A DNA stretch of 64,000 nt from Varanus komodoensis (Eukaryota; Chordata; Lepidosauria; Squamata; Varanidae): positions 441,701-505,700 of the forward strand of contig NW_025336495.1 in NCBI RefSeq assembly GCF_004798865.1, read 5' to 3'. Positions 1 through 12,000 of the stretch are shown piece after piece (positions within the stretch are counted from its first letter, which is position 1; each line of letters starts with the position of its first letter). The position numbers and the translations under genes are program-made. The notes under the pieces are model-generated. The model saw only the letters and a program-made list of their open reading frames with translations, did no database searches and was not told the origin of the DNA.

Positions 1-89
1 CCGGCACCCCGGCAATCCAGCCCAGCCGCCCGCGGCCTTCCCTGCCCTGCCCTGCCCCGCTTCTCCTCGCGCCTGGCACAGGGTCTCAC

Positions 90-3000
90 CTCCACGCAGA
101 AGGCCACGCTGAGCTCTCTGCACGCTGCTCTGGGGGAGCCCAGGGAGGGGCGCAGGTGACGCAGGAGCCCGTCGAGGAGGGGGCTCTCTCGGTGTGCCAA
201 GGCTCTGAGGGGGGAAGGGGGAGCCAGCCGACACGTCACCGAGGCGTGAGCACCTGCACACCTCCGCATGGTACTCTGAATTTCAAGCGGGGCCCCTCAT
301 TCCACCCTGCCTGAACCTCCGTCTCCGCCGTTGTTCCACGTTTGCCTTCACTGACGATCCTGAAACGATTCTCTTGACACGTGCAGAACGTGAGCTGGCT
401 AGATCAGGCAGGGCTTCTCATCCACCCTGTGGGACTTCGCGTGCCAGGCTGGCCCAGGTACAGGTGCTGGGCGGAGGACTACACCTGACTTCCGCACAGG
501 CGAAGAGGAAGGCGCCCCGAAAGTGACCCCTGTCTGGCCAGGCTCCTTGCTTCGCCTTGCAAAGGTTCAGGCAAGGGGCACTCGGACGCCCGTGCGTGAC
601 GCTGAAAGGCCACCCGGCTGCCGGCAGGAAGGACGTCCCTTACCTGGCCAACAGGGCGACGCCTCTGAGGGTGCTGCCCGGCTGCATCAGGGAGGCCCAG
701 GCATGTCCCGACTCCAGCTCCTGCGCAGCCTCCGGGGCGGCTCTGCCCAGCACCTCCTGCAGCACCGCCACGGCCTGCCTGGAAGAGCACAGCCCCGCGG
801 GAATCCAGAGGGGGAGCCTGCCGGGAGCCCGCCGCCCGCAAGCCCTCGTGGGAGGCCTGGGCTCGCTCCTGTTCTGCCCCACCGTGCTTCCCCACCGCGC
901 CCTCCCAGGCACAGGCTGGGGCGAGGGGGGACAGCAGGGCCGGCTGCAGCTGGGAGCCCCAAAAGGGGAGTGGCCACGAGGCTGCTGCGGGTGCCCGGAA
1001 CATGGAGGCGGTCTCCCTGGGCCGGGCACTCGGGGTGTCCTGCCCAAGGCCCTGGGAAACCCGCAGCCCGCACTGCAGGGAGCCACCAGAGTGCCTCTTC
1101 AGTGCTGAGGCAGACAGTCCGTGCCCCCAGCCCGCAGCCCCCCCACATGCACGGAAGGAGCCGGGCAAGCAGCTCCTCCCGCACTGGGGGCGCCTCCGCC
1201 CAGCTGAGATGCGCAGAGGTGAGCCGGGCACGGCAGGAGCCGCCTGCCGGGAGGGGTGTTACCTGTGTGGCCCCGGGGGCCCAGCGCCGGGGCCCTCCGC
1301 TCCCTCCAGCGCCGGAGGAGCCGCCGCAGCAGCCTCCGCACCCGGGTCGTGGCTGAGCAGCCGCAGCAGGCTGTAGCACAGCTCCGGGAGCAGCGGGAAG
1401 CGGCCGGTGCCGCCGTCCAGGGCCTGCACCGCCTCCTGCAGCACCGTCAGCCCCTGCAGACACAGGCCCCGGGCGCAGGGGGCGCTGGTCAGGGCCGGGC
1501 AGCCACGGGCAGCCTGAGGCGTTGGCGGGCCAGAGCCAGGGCCAGGGCCAAGCCACCGGGGCACGGTCCCCCCGGGCATGTTCCGGTCCCCCTGCCAGGG
1601 GCCGGGAGAACCTCCTGCCCTGCCCAGGCGGGCCTGCAATGCAGCCACACATGTGAAGCTCTGGCAGCAGAGGAGGGGTGCTGGGATCGGGCAGCCGCAC
1701 GGGGAGCAGCCCGGCAGCCACGCACAGAGGTGGGCTCCTCCCCAGAAGCCGCTTCCCAGCCCTGCCCTCGGGGTGCTCTTTCCAGAAGCTGCCCCATGTG
1801 CCCAGCAGGCCCCGCTGCCGAGCGCCCAACTGGCCAGGCCCCAGCCAAGGTGGCCAGCGCTGGCCCGGCGGGGCAGCCGCATCCCCTCCCTTGCTGGCCG
1901 GCCTCTCCGCTTGGGACGGGAAGGCCAGGGAGAAGCGGGAGGACACAAGACGCGGCAGCCCAAGCGGCACCTTAAAATCTTTTGAGAGTAAGATGGTGCA
2001 AACTCTGGTTAAGGAATTTGGAAGCAGGCTGGCCTGCGAGTCTGCACGGAACCTGCGGCACACCCGGCGCGCTCCAAAGAAGCAGGACGGAGACGAGCGG
2101 TCCGGAGCTCAGCCCGGGTGGCCAGTCGCCCCTCCCAAGCTGTGGCCCCGCAGCAAGGGCCCTCACCGGCACGCAGCTGGGCGAGCGGCGTCTCTCTGCT
2201 CTCACGCGGCCCAGCAGGCACTTCAGCACCCGGGCTCCACAGCTCTTGTGCACCGCCAGCGCAGCCCAGAGCTCCCTCCTGGCCCTGGGGGAGGACGCAG
2301 AGAGCGCTGCACTGGGGAGGGGGCCCTGCGCCCAGTGCTCGCCATGCCTGCCACCGGGGGGCCCATGGCCGAGCCCCGCACCGTTGGCTGGGTGTTGCCT
2401 CGCCGTGTGCTGGCGGGAGGCGCAAGGAGGCCCAGGAGCTCCTCTTGCCTCGCCCTCTGCCTGCCAGAAAGGACCCGGCGGCTGCACCTTCGGCCCGTCC
2501 GTCCCCACACCAGGAAAGGGTGCCTCCCGGACTTGGCCTGTCACCCCGCACCACAAGCGCACGGGACTCAGGGCCTCGGCGCCAAGAGTGAGGCTGCTCG
2601 GCCTCGGCCCGGCTCTCCAGCCGGCCTCGGCCCAAGGCACGTGCTGCCTGGAGCGAGCCAGCAACGGCCGGGGCTCTTCTGCCCCGGCCCGGCCAGAGCG
2701 CCACGCGGCCGATCCCGTCCCGCTGCCCGCGAGGACACTCCAGCGGAGCCGTGCGGGGCCGCAGGCGGCCGGCCAAGCGGCGAGAGGGCAAGAGGGCCCC
2801 CCGGGAGGCGGGACCTTCTGTGCAGCAGGGGCAGCTCCAGGAGGGTGGTGCAGGTGGCCTTGGGCCAGCGCTCCGACAAGAGGCAGGCGGCCTTGCCCAG
2901 GCCGCGCCGCTGAGCAGGGTCCTCCGAGCGCTGCAGCGCCGAGCAGATGAGCACCACGAGGTCCTGGACCTGAAAAGGAGAGGGCAGCGTTGGCCGCCGC

Positions 3001-6000
3001 CCCTGCCAGGAGCCGAGACCCGCAGCGCAGCACTGGCCCGCCGGCAGACGCAGAGCCGAGCCGAGCCGAGCGATCGCCATCGAGCTGCTGGCCCTGCAGG
3101 ACGGTGCCATGGGCCAGAGGGCCTGCTTGCGCCTGCTCGTCCCGCGGGCCGCACCTTGTCCTTCAGGTCTGCCGCTCGCTCCTGCACGGCCACCTCGAAC
3201 CACAGCAGCGCGGCCCGGTCGCAGGCCGCCCCGGCAGTCCTCAGCCGCTCCAGCAGCGCGCCCAGGAAGGCCGCCATCTCCCGGGAGGGCAGGGCGCCGC
3301 TGACGACCTGCGGCAGAGGGCGGGAGGGAGGGGCCAGGTCTGGGAGGGCCCCGCAGCTGGGCAGGCCTGCGAGGCGCTCCTTGCAGGGGGCGGGGGCGGC
3401 AACGGGGGCTTCCGCGGAAGGGAGGGGCGGGGGGCGTCCCTAGCAGGGCTCGGCCGGGACGCTCAAGGCGCTTCCCAGGGCAGGGCAGGGCAGGGCTGGG
3501 CACGCAGATCCCGCTTCGAGGCGCAGCCCGGACCCGGAGACGCCCTGGCCCGGTGCAGCCGCCCTCCGGCAGCACCTCCCCTCCGCCCCGGGAGGCCGCT
3601 GGGCACTGGCCTGGCTCTCCCCCGCAGTACCTTGGCCAGCTGGAGCGAAGCCAGGCGCGCTTCCCGGACGTCGTCGCTCCGGAGGTCCTGCTGGATTCCA
3701 CGCAGCCGCCACTCCTTCGCACGGCCCTTTGGCTCTCGGGGCCCCGTGGCGCCTGAGGGGACGCCCACCGGTCGGCAGCAGCCAGGGCAGCTCGAGACCC
3801 CTCACGGCGGCGCCCCCAGGGCCAGACCCTGTGCCCCCAGCCTCTTCCGGACGGCCACTGCCTGCCTGTCTCCTGGCCGGGGGACGCGGAGCCGGTGGCG
3901 ACCTGGCCCCCACAGGCACCTGGCCGTGCCCCGGCTGGGCCCGCTCGGAAGCCGGGCTCGGCCACCCAGGCCGGCCGGAGGGGGGCAGCGCTGGCCCTGC
4001 CCTGCCCTGCCCTGCCCTGCCGCCCGCTGCCCCTTCAGACCTTTGGCCTGGCAGCCCGCCCGCCCCTGGGCCCCGGGGCCCCCTCCTTCCTCCACTCTCA
4101 TTTCGACTGCTGTTTTCCCGTGGCAAAAGAGGCAGCGGCAGCAGCAGGGCCGTGCAGGAGGCGGGGCAGAGCCGAGGGCCGGACCGGCCAGACGCCCCCA
4201 AAATCCGGGGAAGCGGGCAGGGCAGTGGCAGCACGGACCTGTGCCGGGAGGCCTCCGGGAGCCCATGGAGTGCCGCCGCGGGTTGTGTGCAGGTGTGGGA
4301 AGGACTCGCCATCCTCGAGGCAGCCCCTGGGCCTCCCCGTGCCGCTGCACGCGCTTCCCGGCCCTCCAGCCTCCCGTCCGTGGTGCCCCTTCCACCACCC
4401 ATGCGGCCCGGGGGGGGGTCAGGCGGGCCGGGCACGGACCCCCGCCGGGCAGCCCGCTCAGCTGCACCGACCCTGGCCGGCCAGGCGGTGGCGGGTGGTG
4501 CCGCCTCTGAAGAGCGTGTCCACGGCGCTGCTTCTGCCAGCTGGGCAAGGGGCTGGCCCGGAGCACTCCGTGGCCGAGCGGGGCCAGGGCAAGTCTCCGC
4601 GTCCCCGCCTGGCCTCCCCACGAGGCCCCACCGACCCCCCCGGGGCTCCCCCGACAGGGCGCCCTCCCCCGCCCCCGCCCGATGCCCTTACCCTGGAGGC
4701 GCAGCAGGGCCGCGATGCAGTCGCCAGCGCCCTGCCGGGTGGCGCCCAGCGGGTCACAGGTGAGGGGCGCGAACACGGCGGCCAGGCGGCTGAACTGCCC
4801 CGGGGGGATCTGCGGCTGTGGGAGCAAAGCGGGCGGGTCGGCCTCCCTCCCTGGAGACCCCTCCCGAGGGCCGTGGGTCTCAGCCGGCAGGGGGAGGGGC
4901 CCTCATGCACCCCGTGGGCATGCTCCCAGGGCACCGCGGCCCCTGCGGGCCCCACTCACCGGGGTGCCGGTCGGCCGATGCCGTGCCGTCATCAGGTGGG
5001 CCGCCAGCCGGACGGCCCCGGAACGCTCCCACTCGCGCTCGGACGCCAGCCAGGACCCCAGGAGCTGTGGGCAAACCGTCCATGGGGAGGCCCCTCTCCA
5101 GGCCATCCCAGGCACCAGAGGGGCACCCTTGGATCCGGGGCATGGCCGAGGGACCCGCTGAGCCTCTGGGTGCTTTTCTGAGCGTGCGGGGGCAGCAGGA
5201 GGCGGCACCCCCCACTGAGCGGCCGTGGCTGCCCCACGTGCCCGGCAGGGAGCCCGGCTGGGCAGCACAGCGGGAGCGAGGCCGGCGGGACGCCCTTTTC
5301 CCGCCCAGCCGTCCCGCGGGGTCGCCTGGCTGTCACGCTCTCTGACAGGCCCTCGCTGCGAAAGGTGGGGGGTCTGCCCCACGGGTGAGGGACCAGCCAG
5401 CGGCCCCCGCACGAAGCGGCACCTTGGGATCCTGGCCCACACCCCTCCTTTGCACCCCCCACAGTGCACCCTCTGCCCAGCCCTCTCCCGAAAGGGAAGG
5501 CAGCCAGTGGCGCGCGAGGGCCCCTGCGCGAGGGTGGCAGGGAGGGCTTTCACGGGGGTCGGGTGGGCATCGCCCCCTGCCCTGCTGCTCACCTCAGAGA
5601 TGCGCTGGAGCCGGTCCGAGCGGCCGTCCCCTTCCTCCGCCAGCAGGGTGCCCACCAGCTCCGACAAGGCAGCCACGGCACGGGCGCGCAGGGCCTGTGG
5701 CGGCCGGGCAGGGACACGTGCCCGGGCGTGAGAGGTGGGCTGGGGTGGGGTCTGCGACGACCCCACAGTGCCCCCCCGCATGCCTGCTCACCTCGCCAGC
5801 GCTTTCAGCGAGCCCCCCAGGGGGGAGCGCCAGGGTGCGGCCCACGCACACCTCCGCCACCTGCCAGCTCTCCTCGTGGCTCAGCGCCTCCGGCACTGTG
5901 CTAGGGGTGGAACGAGACTGTTTCACGGGGGCGAAGGGGGCGATCCCGGCCCCAGGGGCCTCCTGCACGGGTCCTGCAGCCGAGCGGCCGAGGGCTTTGT

Positions 6001-9000
6001 GGGTCCCCGAGGACGCGCAGGCTGCGCAGGCAAGGTGGCCCTGCGGCCAGCAGGGGGTGGCTGTGGGGACGGAAAGCCCAGGCGGCGGCTGTGGCGCAGC
6101 ATCTGGGCAGCCGGCGCCCCCCCGTGGCACGCAGCCTGTGGCTCAGGTGGGCCCCCAGGCAGGCGGAGCTGCGCTGGCTCGGGATCCCCTTCCCGCAGCG
6201 CTGCACACGCAGACACGGCCGGGGTGTGGAGGCCTCTTCCACACGGGGGGGGGGGGGGCGTCAGGGAGGCGAGCACAGGGGGCCCCACAGTCCCCACTGT
6301 GCACAGAGACACGCGTGACCCCCGCATGGGTCCTGCTCAGCCACCACTGGGCTGGTGGAGGCCCGCGGCCCCCCGGCCAAGGCTTTCCTTGGGGGAAAAG
6401 AGGAGGGGTCGCCTCCCTCTTCCCCACCAAGTGAGGAATGACCTATAGCTGCTATATGACAGGGAAAGACAGGCATTCTGCACATGCTCAGAGGCATCAC
6501 GTGTGCCAGGATGAAACGTGGGCCGTCGAAGCCAGTTCTGGGGCGAGTGTCCGCCTTGCACGTGGCCAGTGTGCAGGGCTGGTCACGAGAAGGGGACTGG
6601 GGGGAAGGACCACCCACCTCAGGTGCCGGAGGGCCACCATCGCCTTCTCGAGAACGGGAGACTGGAGGACCCCTCCGGACTCTGCTCTGATGATGTCCTG
6701 GCAGAGACACCACGGAGGGGGAGGCCCGTGAGAGGCTCCAGGCCACGTCCTGGCCTCTCCCCCATGGACAGGGGCTCGGGGAGGGGGCTGGGCCAGGCAC
6801 AGCGGGGAGGTGGGGAGCTCGGCTCCCAGTGCCCTGTCCCCCGGGCTGGGGCTGCCCCGGAGGAGGCACTGCGTGGCCCACCCAGTCCAGCCAAGGCCCT
6901 GCCCGCCCCTCACCAGGATGCGGCTCAGGAGCTCCCTCTTCTGGGGCAGCGGGACGGCCGGGGCCCCTGCCTCGCCCTGGGCAGACCGGCTGACCTCCGA
7001 CACGGCCTGGGCAAAGCTCAGCAGCAGCTCTGGGTCCCGGGTGCCCTGGAGCGGGAGGGGGAGAGCACGTGGGAGGGGTTGCGAGGGGGTGGCCCAGGGT
7101 GCCTGGCACAGGCCTGGGGGGGGGCGGCGCGGCCGGAGCTCGCTGCCAAGCCGCCCCCGAACGTGCCGCGAGGGATGCCCTGAGCCCGTGCCGCGAGGGA
7201 TGCCCTGAGCCCGTGCCGCGAGGGATGCCCATGTGCAAGCTGCCCAGAAGGGGACGCAGGGACAAACACAACGTCACAGCCCCGCTCCGGGGTGCCCTGG
7301 ATCTCCCGCCGCCCAGTTCTCCAGGGCCCATGCTGGGCTGAGGCAGCTTTCCTGGGCCTCGTGCAGGCGGCAGCGAGGCCGCTCCGTTGGGGGCTGCCCT
7401 TCTGCCTCGGCACCCCCCGCCAGCGGCTGGCATGCCGGCCCTGGGGCAGCCCTGAAGCCGCCCGGCTCCGGGCCGAGCGGGCGCCGGCTTTCCCGGTTGG
7501 CGTGGCAGGGCGCCAGGCTGCCTCAGTGTCAGCCAGAGGCTTTTCCAGCTCGGCTCGGGATTCCAGGGAGCGACGTCTAGGTGCCGGGCAGAGGCTCCGC
7601 TGTGAGTGACCCCAAAGACCCCCCCGGCAGAGCGGACTGCCCCGAGTCCAGCATTCAGCCTGCCATGTGGGGTGCCCAGCAGACGGCCCATGCACCACAG
7701 GGCTCCAGGCAGGGCAAGAGGAACCGGCCCGGGGAGGGCATGGCAAGGAGGAACTCAGGTGCCCCGCACCCCCAGTGAGCCCCCACCGGCGGGCCTGCGC
7801 ACCTCGCCTTCCTTGGTCCACAGCGCCAGCGCAACTCCTGCGAGGCACCGTGGGGAGGCCTCAGAAAGCCCTGCAGCAGCTCCCGCGCAGAGAGAGGCCC
7901 TGCCCTGCCCCACCGCCCTGCAGGTGGCCACCTCGCCCTCCCTTCGCAGCAGAGGAGCCCCCGTCCTGTCTCAGAGGGATGCCTCGGCCAGTTCCGCCCT
8001 CCTCCTCCTCTTGGTGCCTCTGGAGGCGGGCGGGAGGCCCACGTGCCACCGAGGTGGCGGCACAGCTCAGTCCTGGTGCAGGACACGTGCCCCTCCCCAC
8101 CCCCTGGGCGGCAGTCAGTGGGGAACGGCAGGAAGACCCCTACCTGCTGCGGCTCAGGGCTCCCCTCACGCCCCACCTCCCTTCCTGGACACACAGTGCA
8201 GACCCCCTGGGGCTATCGCTCCCTGACACCGGGTCGGGCTGCGCCCCTCCTGCCACCCAGCAGGCTCCCGGGCCGGGGAAGACCGGGCCCCGGCTGCTCC
8301 GTGCCCCGGCTGACCGGGAGCCCTCCGGCTGCACGGACCGTGCTGCCAGCGCCAGTGCCGGTGGGGCGGGAGCGCACCTCGGGGCTGCCAGCGGTCGCGT
8401 AGTGGTGCAGGATCTTGGGCACGACCTCAGCTGCCAGGCGGGGCAGCAGCTGCTCCCGGGGGACGTGGGCCGTGCAGCTGCTGTACAGCAGCAGCAGGGC
8501 ACTCTTCACGTGGGCCTTCTCCGGGTGCGGCAAGCCCTGTGGGCGGCAAGAGGGGCACAGCGAGGCTTCCTTCTCAGCAGGGTCCTCACGTTCCCCCAGA
8601 GACCACAGGGCAGGGTGGCCGGGGAGAGTGCAGTGCCCTTCTCAAGGGCCCCATGCTGGAGGTTTTCTTCCAGCTTTTCCTTGGGGGTTAAGATCAGAAA
8701 TGCCAGGGAAAGTTTTCCAAACCTGGCTTGGAGAAGAACTTGGGAAGCTTAGAAAAGCCTGCAAAATGGGGGGAGGAAGAGCCGTTTCCTTCCTCCCAGC
8801 CCCCGCTCCAAAGTGGTCCTTGGCTCTGGGGGCCACTGGCACCCTCATCTGCTCCAGCGGGTGCCAGCGGTGGCCCAACTGTGCCGCTTCAGGCAGACGC
8901 TCAGCACCCCCCGTAAGCCGAGCCGCTCGGGGTGACGGGGCAGGGAAAGCTTGGAGGGGCAGGGAAGATCCTACCTGGCCTGCCAAGCCCCCCCCCTCGG

Positions 9001-12000
9001 AGGTCTCCTCCTCGAAGCAGCGCAGGGCGTCCAGGGCCGCCCCCAGCTGCCCCTCCGCGCAGCGGGCCACACACCAGCACGCACCCTGTGAGGAGCAAGG
9101 GCCACTGGTGACTCCACCGCGTCCGTGCTCTCTGTGCCCACTCGGGTGCCTTCACGTTCCCTCCCCCCGGTGCCCCCCCCCGCGGCCCCCCTGCGTTGCA
9201 GGGGCCCCCCCCCCCACCTTCCAAAGGGCCTGTTACCCCAAGCACGACACACGCCGTGGAGCCCCTGCCCGGGGAGACGCTTGCCTTTCGCTGGCCTTCG
9301 TCCGTGTAGTCCACGTGCAGGAGCAGGTCCCGCAGCTGCCGCGTCACGGCCGGGGGGTCCCCTGCGGCGGAAAGCGCCATCCCCGTGGCCTTGCAGAGGA
9401 ACGCCTGGGGGGGGCGGGAGCACGGAGGGGCCGTCACGGACCTGAGGGCCAGCAGGCCCAGTGGCCGGCTCGCGGCGGATTCTTCCGGCTCCCCTCCCCA
9501 GCGACGCAGCCGGAGCCACGGCCTGTGGGGAGCCTCTGAGCACAGCAGCCACAGCAGAGGGGAGCAGGGTGGACCGGGCCCTGCAGGGCTGCCCCCCCCC
9601 CCCCGAGCCGTCCCAGCCCTGCCCCAGGAGCCCCTCCTCTGCCCTCGCGGATGCCCGGCCTCGTCTCTCCTGTCGGCGCCGCCCCCACTCGGGCAGGGGA
9701 GCCCAGGAGCGGCTGGACAACGGCCGGCCGTGGCGCTGGTGGGCCAGGGGCGAGGGAGGGTGGGCTGCGTGTGGTGGGAGATCCTGCCGCCCCCGCACTG
9801 ACCCTTTCTGCAGAGGAGCTGTGGAAGGCATGCATCTGCGTGGCCAGTTCCTGCCCCAGCGCCAGGTTCCAGACATCGGCCTCCCGGCTCCTCGGCAGCG
9901 ACTTCTTCAGGAACTGTGGAATCGCCAGGAAAGCGGCTGTCACGGGGAGGGTCAGCCGAGGGCGAGAGCCGTTTGGCGGCGCGTCCCCCTTACCTCCAGC
10001 AGCTTGCTCTCCCACACCGCTGGCTCCAGCGTAAAATGGCTGTGGCCTGCAGGAGAGAACAGAGGGGTCAGCCTCACCCGGGGAGGGGCCGGGGAGACGG
10101 GGCCCCCGGGTGCCCCAAGGGCCAATCCCCACTCCAGAAAAGCCCTCTGGGTCCCCCTTCAGAGGCAAAGAGGAGGAGCGAAAGGGGCACCTCGTGGTGG
10201 TGCCAGCGAGCAGCCCTTCTCAGCTGTTTAGGACGGGGAAAAGCTGCACGAAGGGCAGGAGGCCCCAAACGCTCGGAAGGGAAGGGAAGGGGAGGGAAGG
10301 AGAGGGGGCCCCCAGAGGTTCTCTGCCACCGCTGCACTTCTGAGGTACAGCTCTGGGCTGCAGCCCGATGCTTCCGCGCGGCCCACAGGAAAGACGCCGA
10401 GCCAGCTCCAGCCCGGCCCACCTCCGCCATGAACAGCGGGGGCTTCTTGGGAAGGGAGGCCCCCACAAGCCCCCACAGCTGGGTGAGGGCCGGCTGTCCC
10501 TGTGTCTGGGAACAGCAAGCAACACGCCCACCTCTGAATCCCGCGGCGCTGCCCAGTGGCTGCTGCCCGATGCCCAGAGGGCACACGGCTAGTGCCGCCG
10601 GGCACCGGCTCACCTTCCAGGTAATGGACCAGGACGGGCACGTCCACCCACCAGTGCTGAGCCACGTGCGCGAAGAACTCCGGGCGGAGAGCATTGAGCA
10701 GGAGCAGCGCCGCCGCGCCTCGGCCGGATCCCTCCAAGGGAGCAACCGCCCAGGCCTGCGACGGAGGAGCCCGGGTGAGGGCAGCCCGGCTGGGCAGGCG
10801 CTCTGGCGCCAGCACACACGGCGGCCCTCTCGGCACTCTGCGTGGGGCCGCCCTCGGGAGCGCTGCGTGGAGGACGCTGGGAGGTTTGGCACAGGGCCTG
10901 TGGGCTGCCCGGGGGCCTGCTGCAGTCCTTTCCTCCGGTGCCACCCCGGCGACCCACACCACCGGTTTGTCTCCGGGCTCCGTGCAAATTGCCCCTACTT
11001 CCCGGGAGGGACGGGAGCTGCCGTGCGGAGGGAGCAGAGCCCGTGGGCAGCACCAGCGTCCACAGCTCCGAGGCTTGGAGACAGTTTGGGCCCGGCTGGA
11101 TCTCGGGCGCCCTGCCTAACCTACTTCGGCCGGGCCAGAAGCCCGTCCAGACCACTGCCGATGTTCAAATCCAGTGGCAAGGACCCGAGGGGATGCCCTC
11201 CAGCTGTGGCCCCTCTGTGGCCAGATGCCCAAGGATGAGGACAGCCCCCCGGCGTCTTCCTTCTTTCCTGGCCGCCATGTGCGCCCCCCTCGGCCACGAG
11301 CCCTCAGCACTTACCAGGAGACGAGCCAGCAGCTGCTGGGCAGTCGGCGAATTCACTGGAAGATGGAAAACGAGAGCGCCAGGATAGAGGGGGCTTGTGG
11401 CTAATTTACCTAATAAACATATGGATAGATAAAGGACCCCCCCCCCCCAAAAAAAACCCGGGGCAGAGACTGAAATAAGAGCCAGTGGCTGGCGTGCCTG
11501 TCCTCACGGGGACCAGGAGTGGCGAGCCCCAAGCGAGGCTGTGCCCGCCCCGCAGCGGGGCGAGGGCCCACCGGGAACATCCCGCTCCGGCAGAGGCCGC
11601 TCCTCCAGCCCTCGGCAGCCCCCCTCGGCCGCGCGCTGCTCCCGTGCCCGTGCGCCCCAGGAGCGCCCCCTTCGGAGGACCCACCTGGCTCTGCGCTGTC
11701 CTGCCCGCGGACGGCCCGCTGCTCGGCCAGCTGCCTCAGGGCCTGGCACAGGAGGGTGGCCACGCCGGCGTGGTGGGGCTGCATCACAGAGTCCAGCATC
11801 CGCAGCCACAGCGCCTGCCGGGAGGGGGAGTGGGGGAGGCCTCGACGCTGAGCCTCCCGTCCCCGCAGGACCCCTCCCCACCGCCCCCTCCCCTCCCCTC
11901 TCAGCACAGGCCAGCCGCCAGCACCGCTTCCTGGCACACCCACCTGCTTGGCAGGATCCCTTCGCCAAGCACAAGTCCCCACCTCCGCCCTCCAGCCCCC

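Noticed and set aside
1965-2062. Possible extra MROH exon between 2206 and 1453
   Set aside because: An acceptor is present, but the in-phase frame meets a stop before any donor, and the flanking exons already join in phase.
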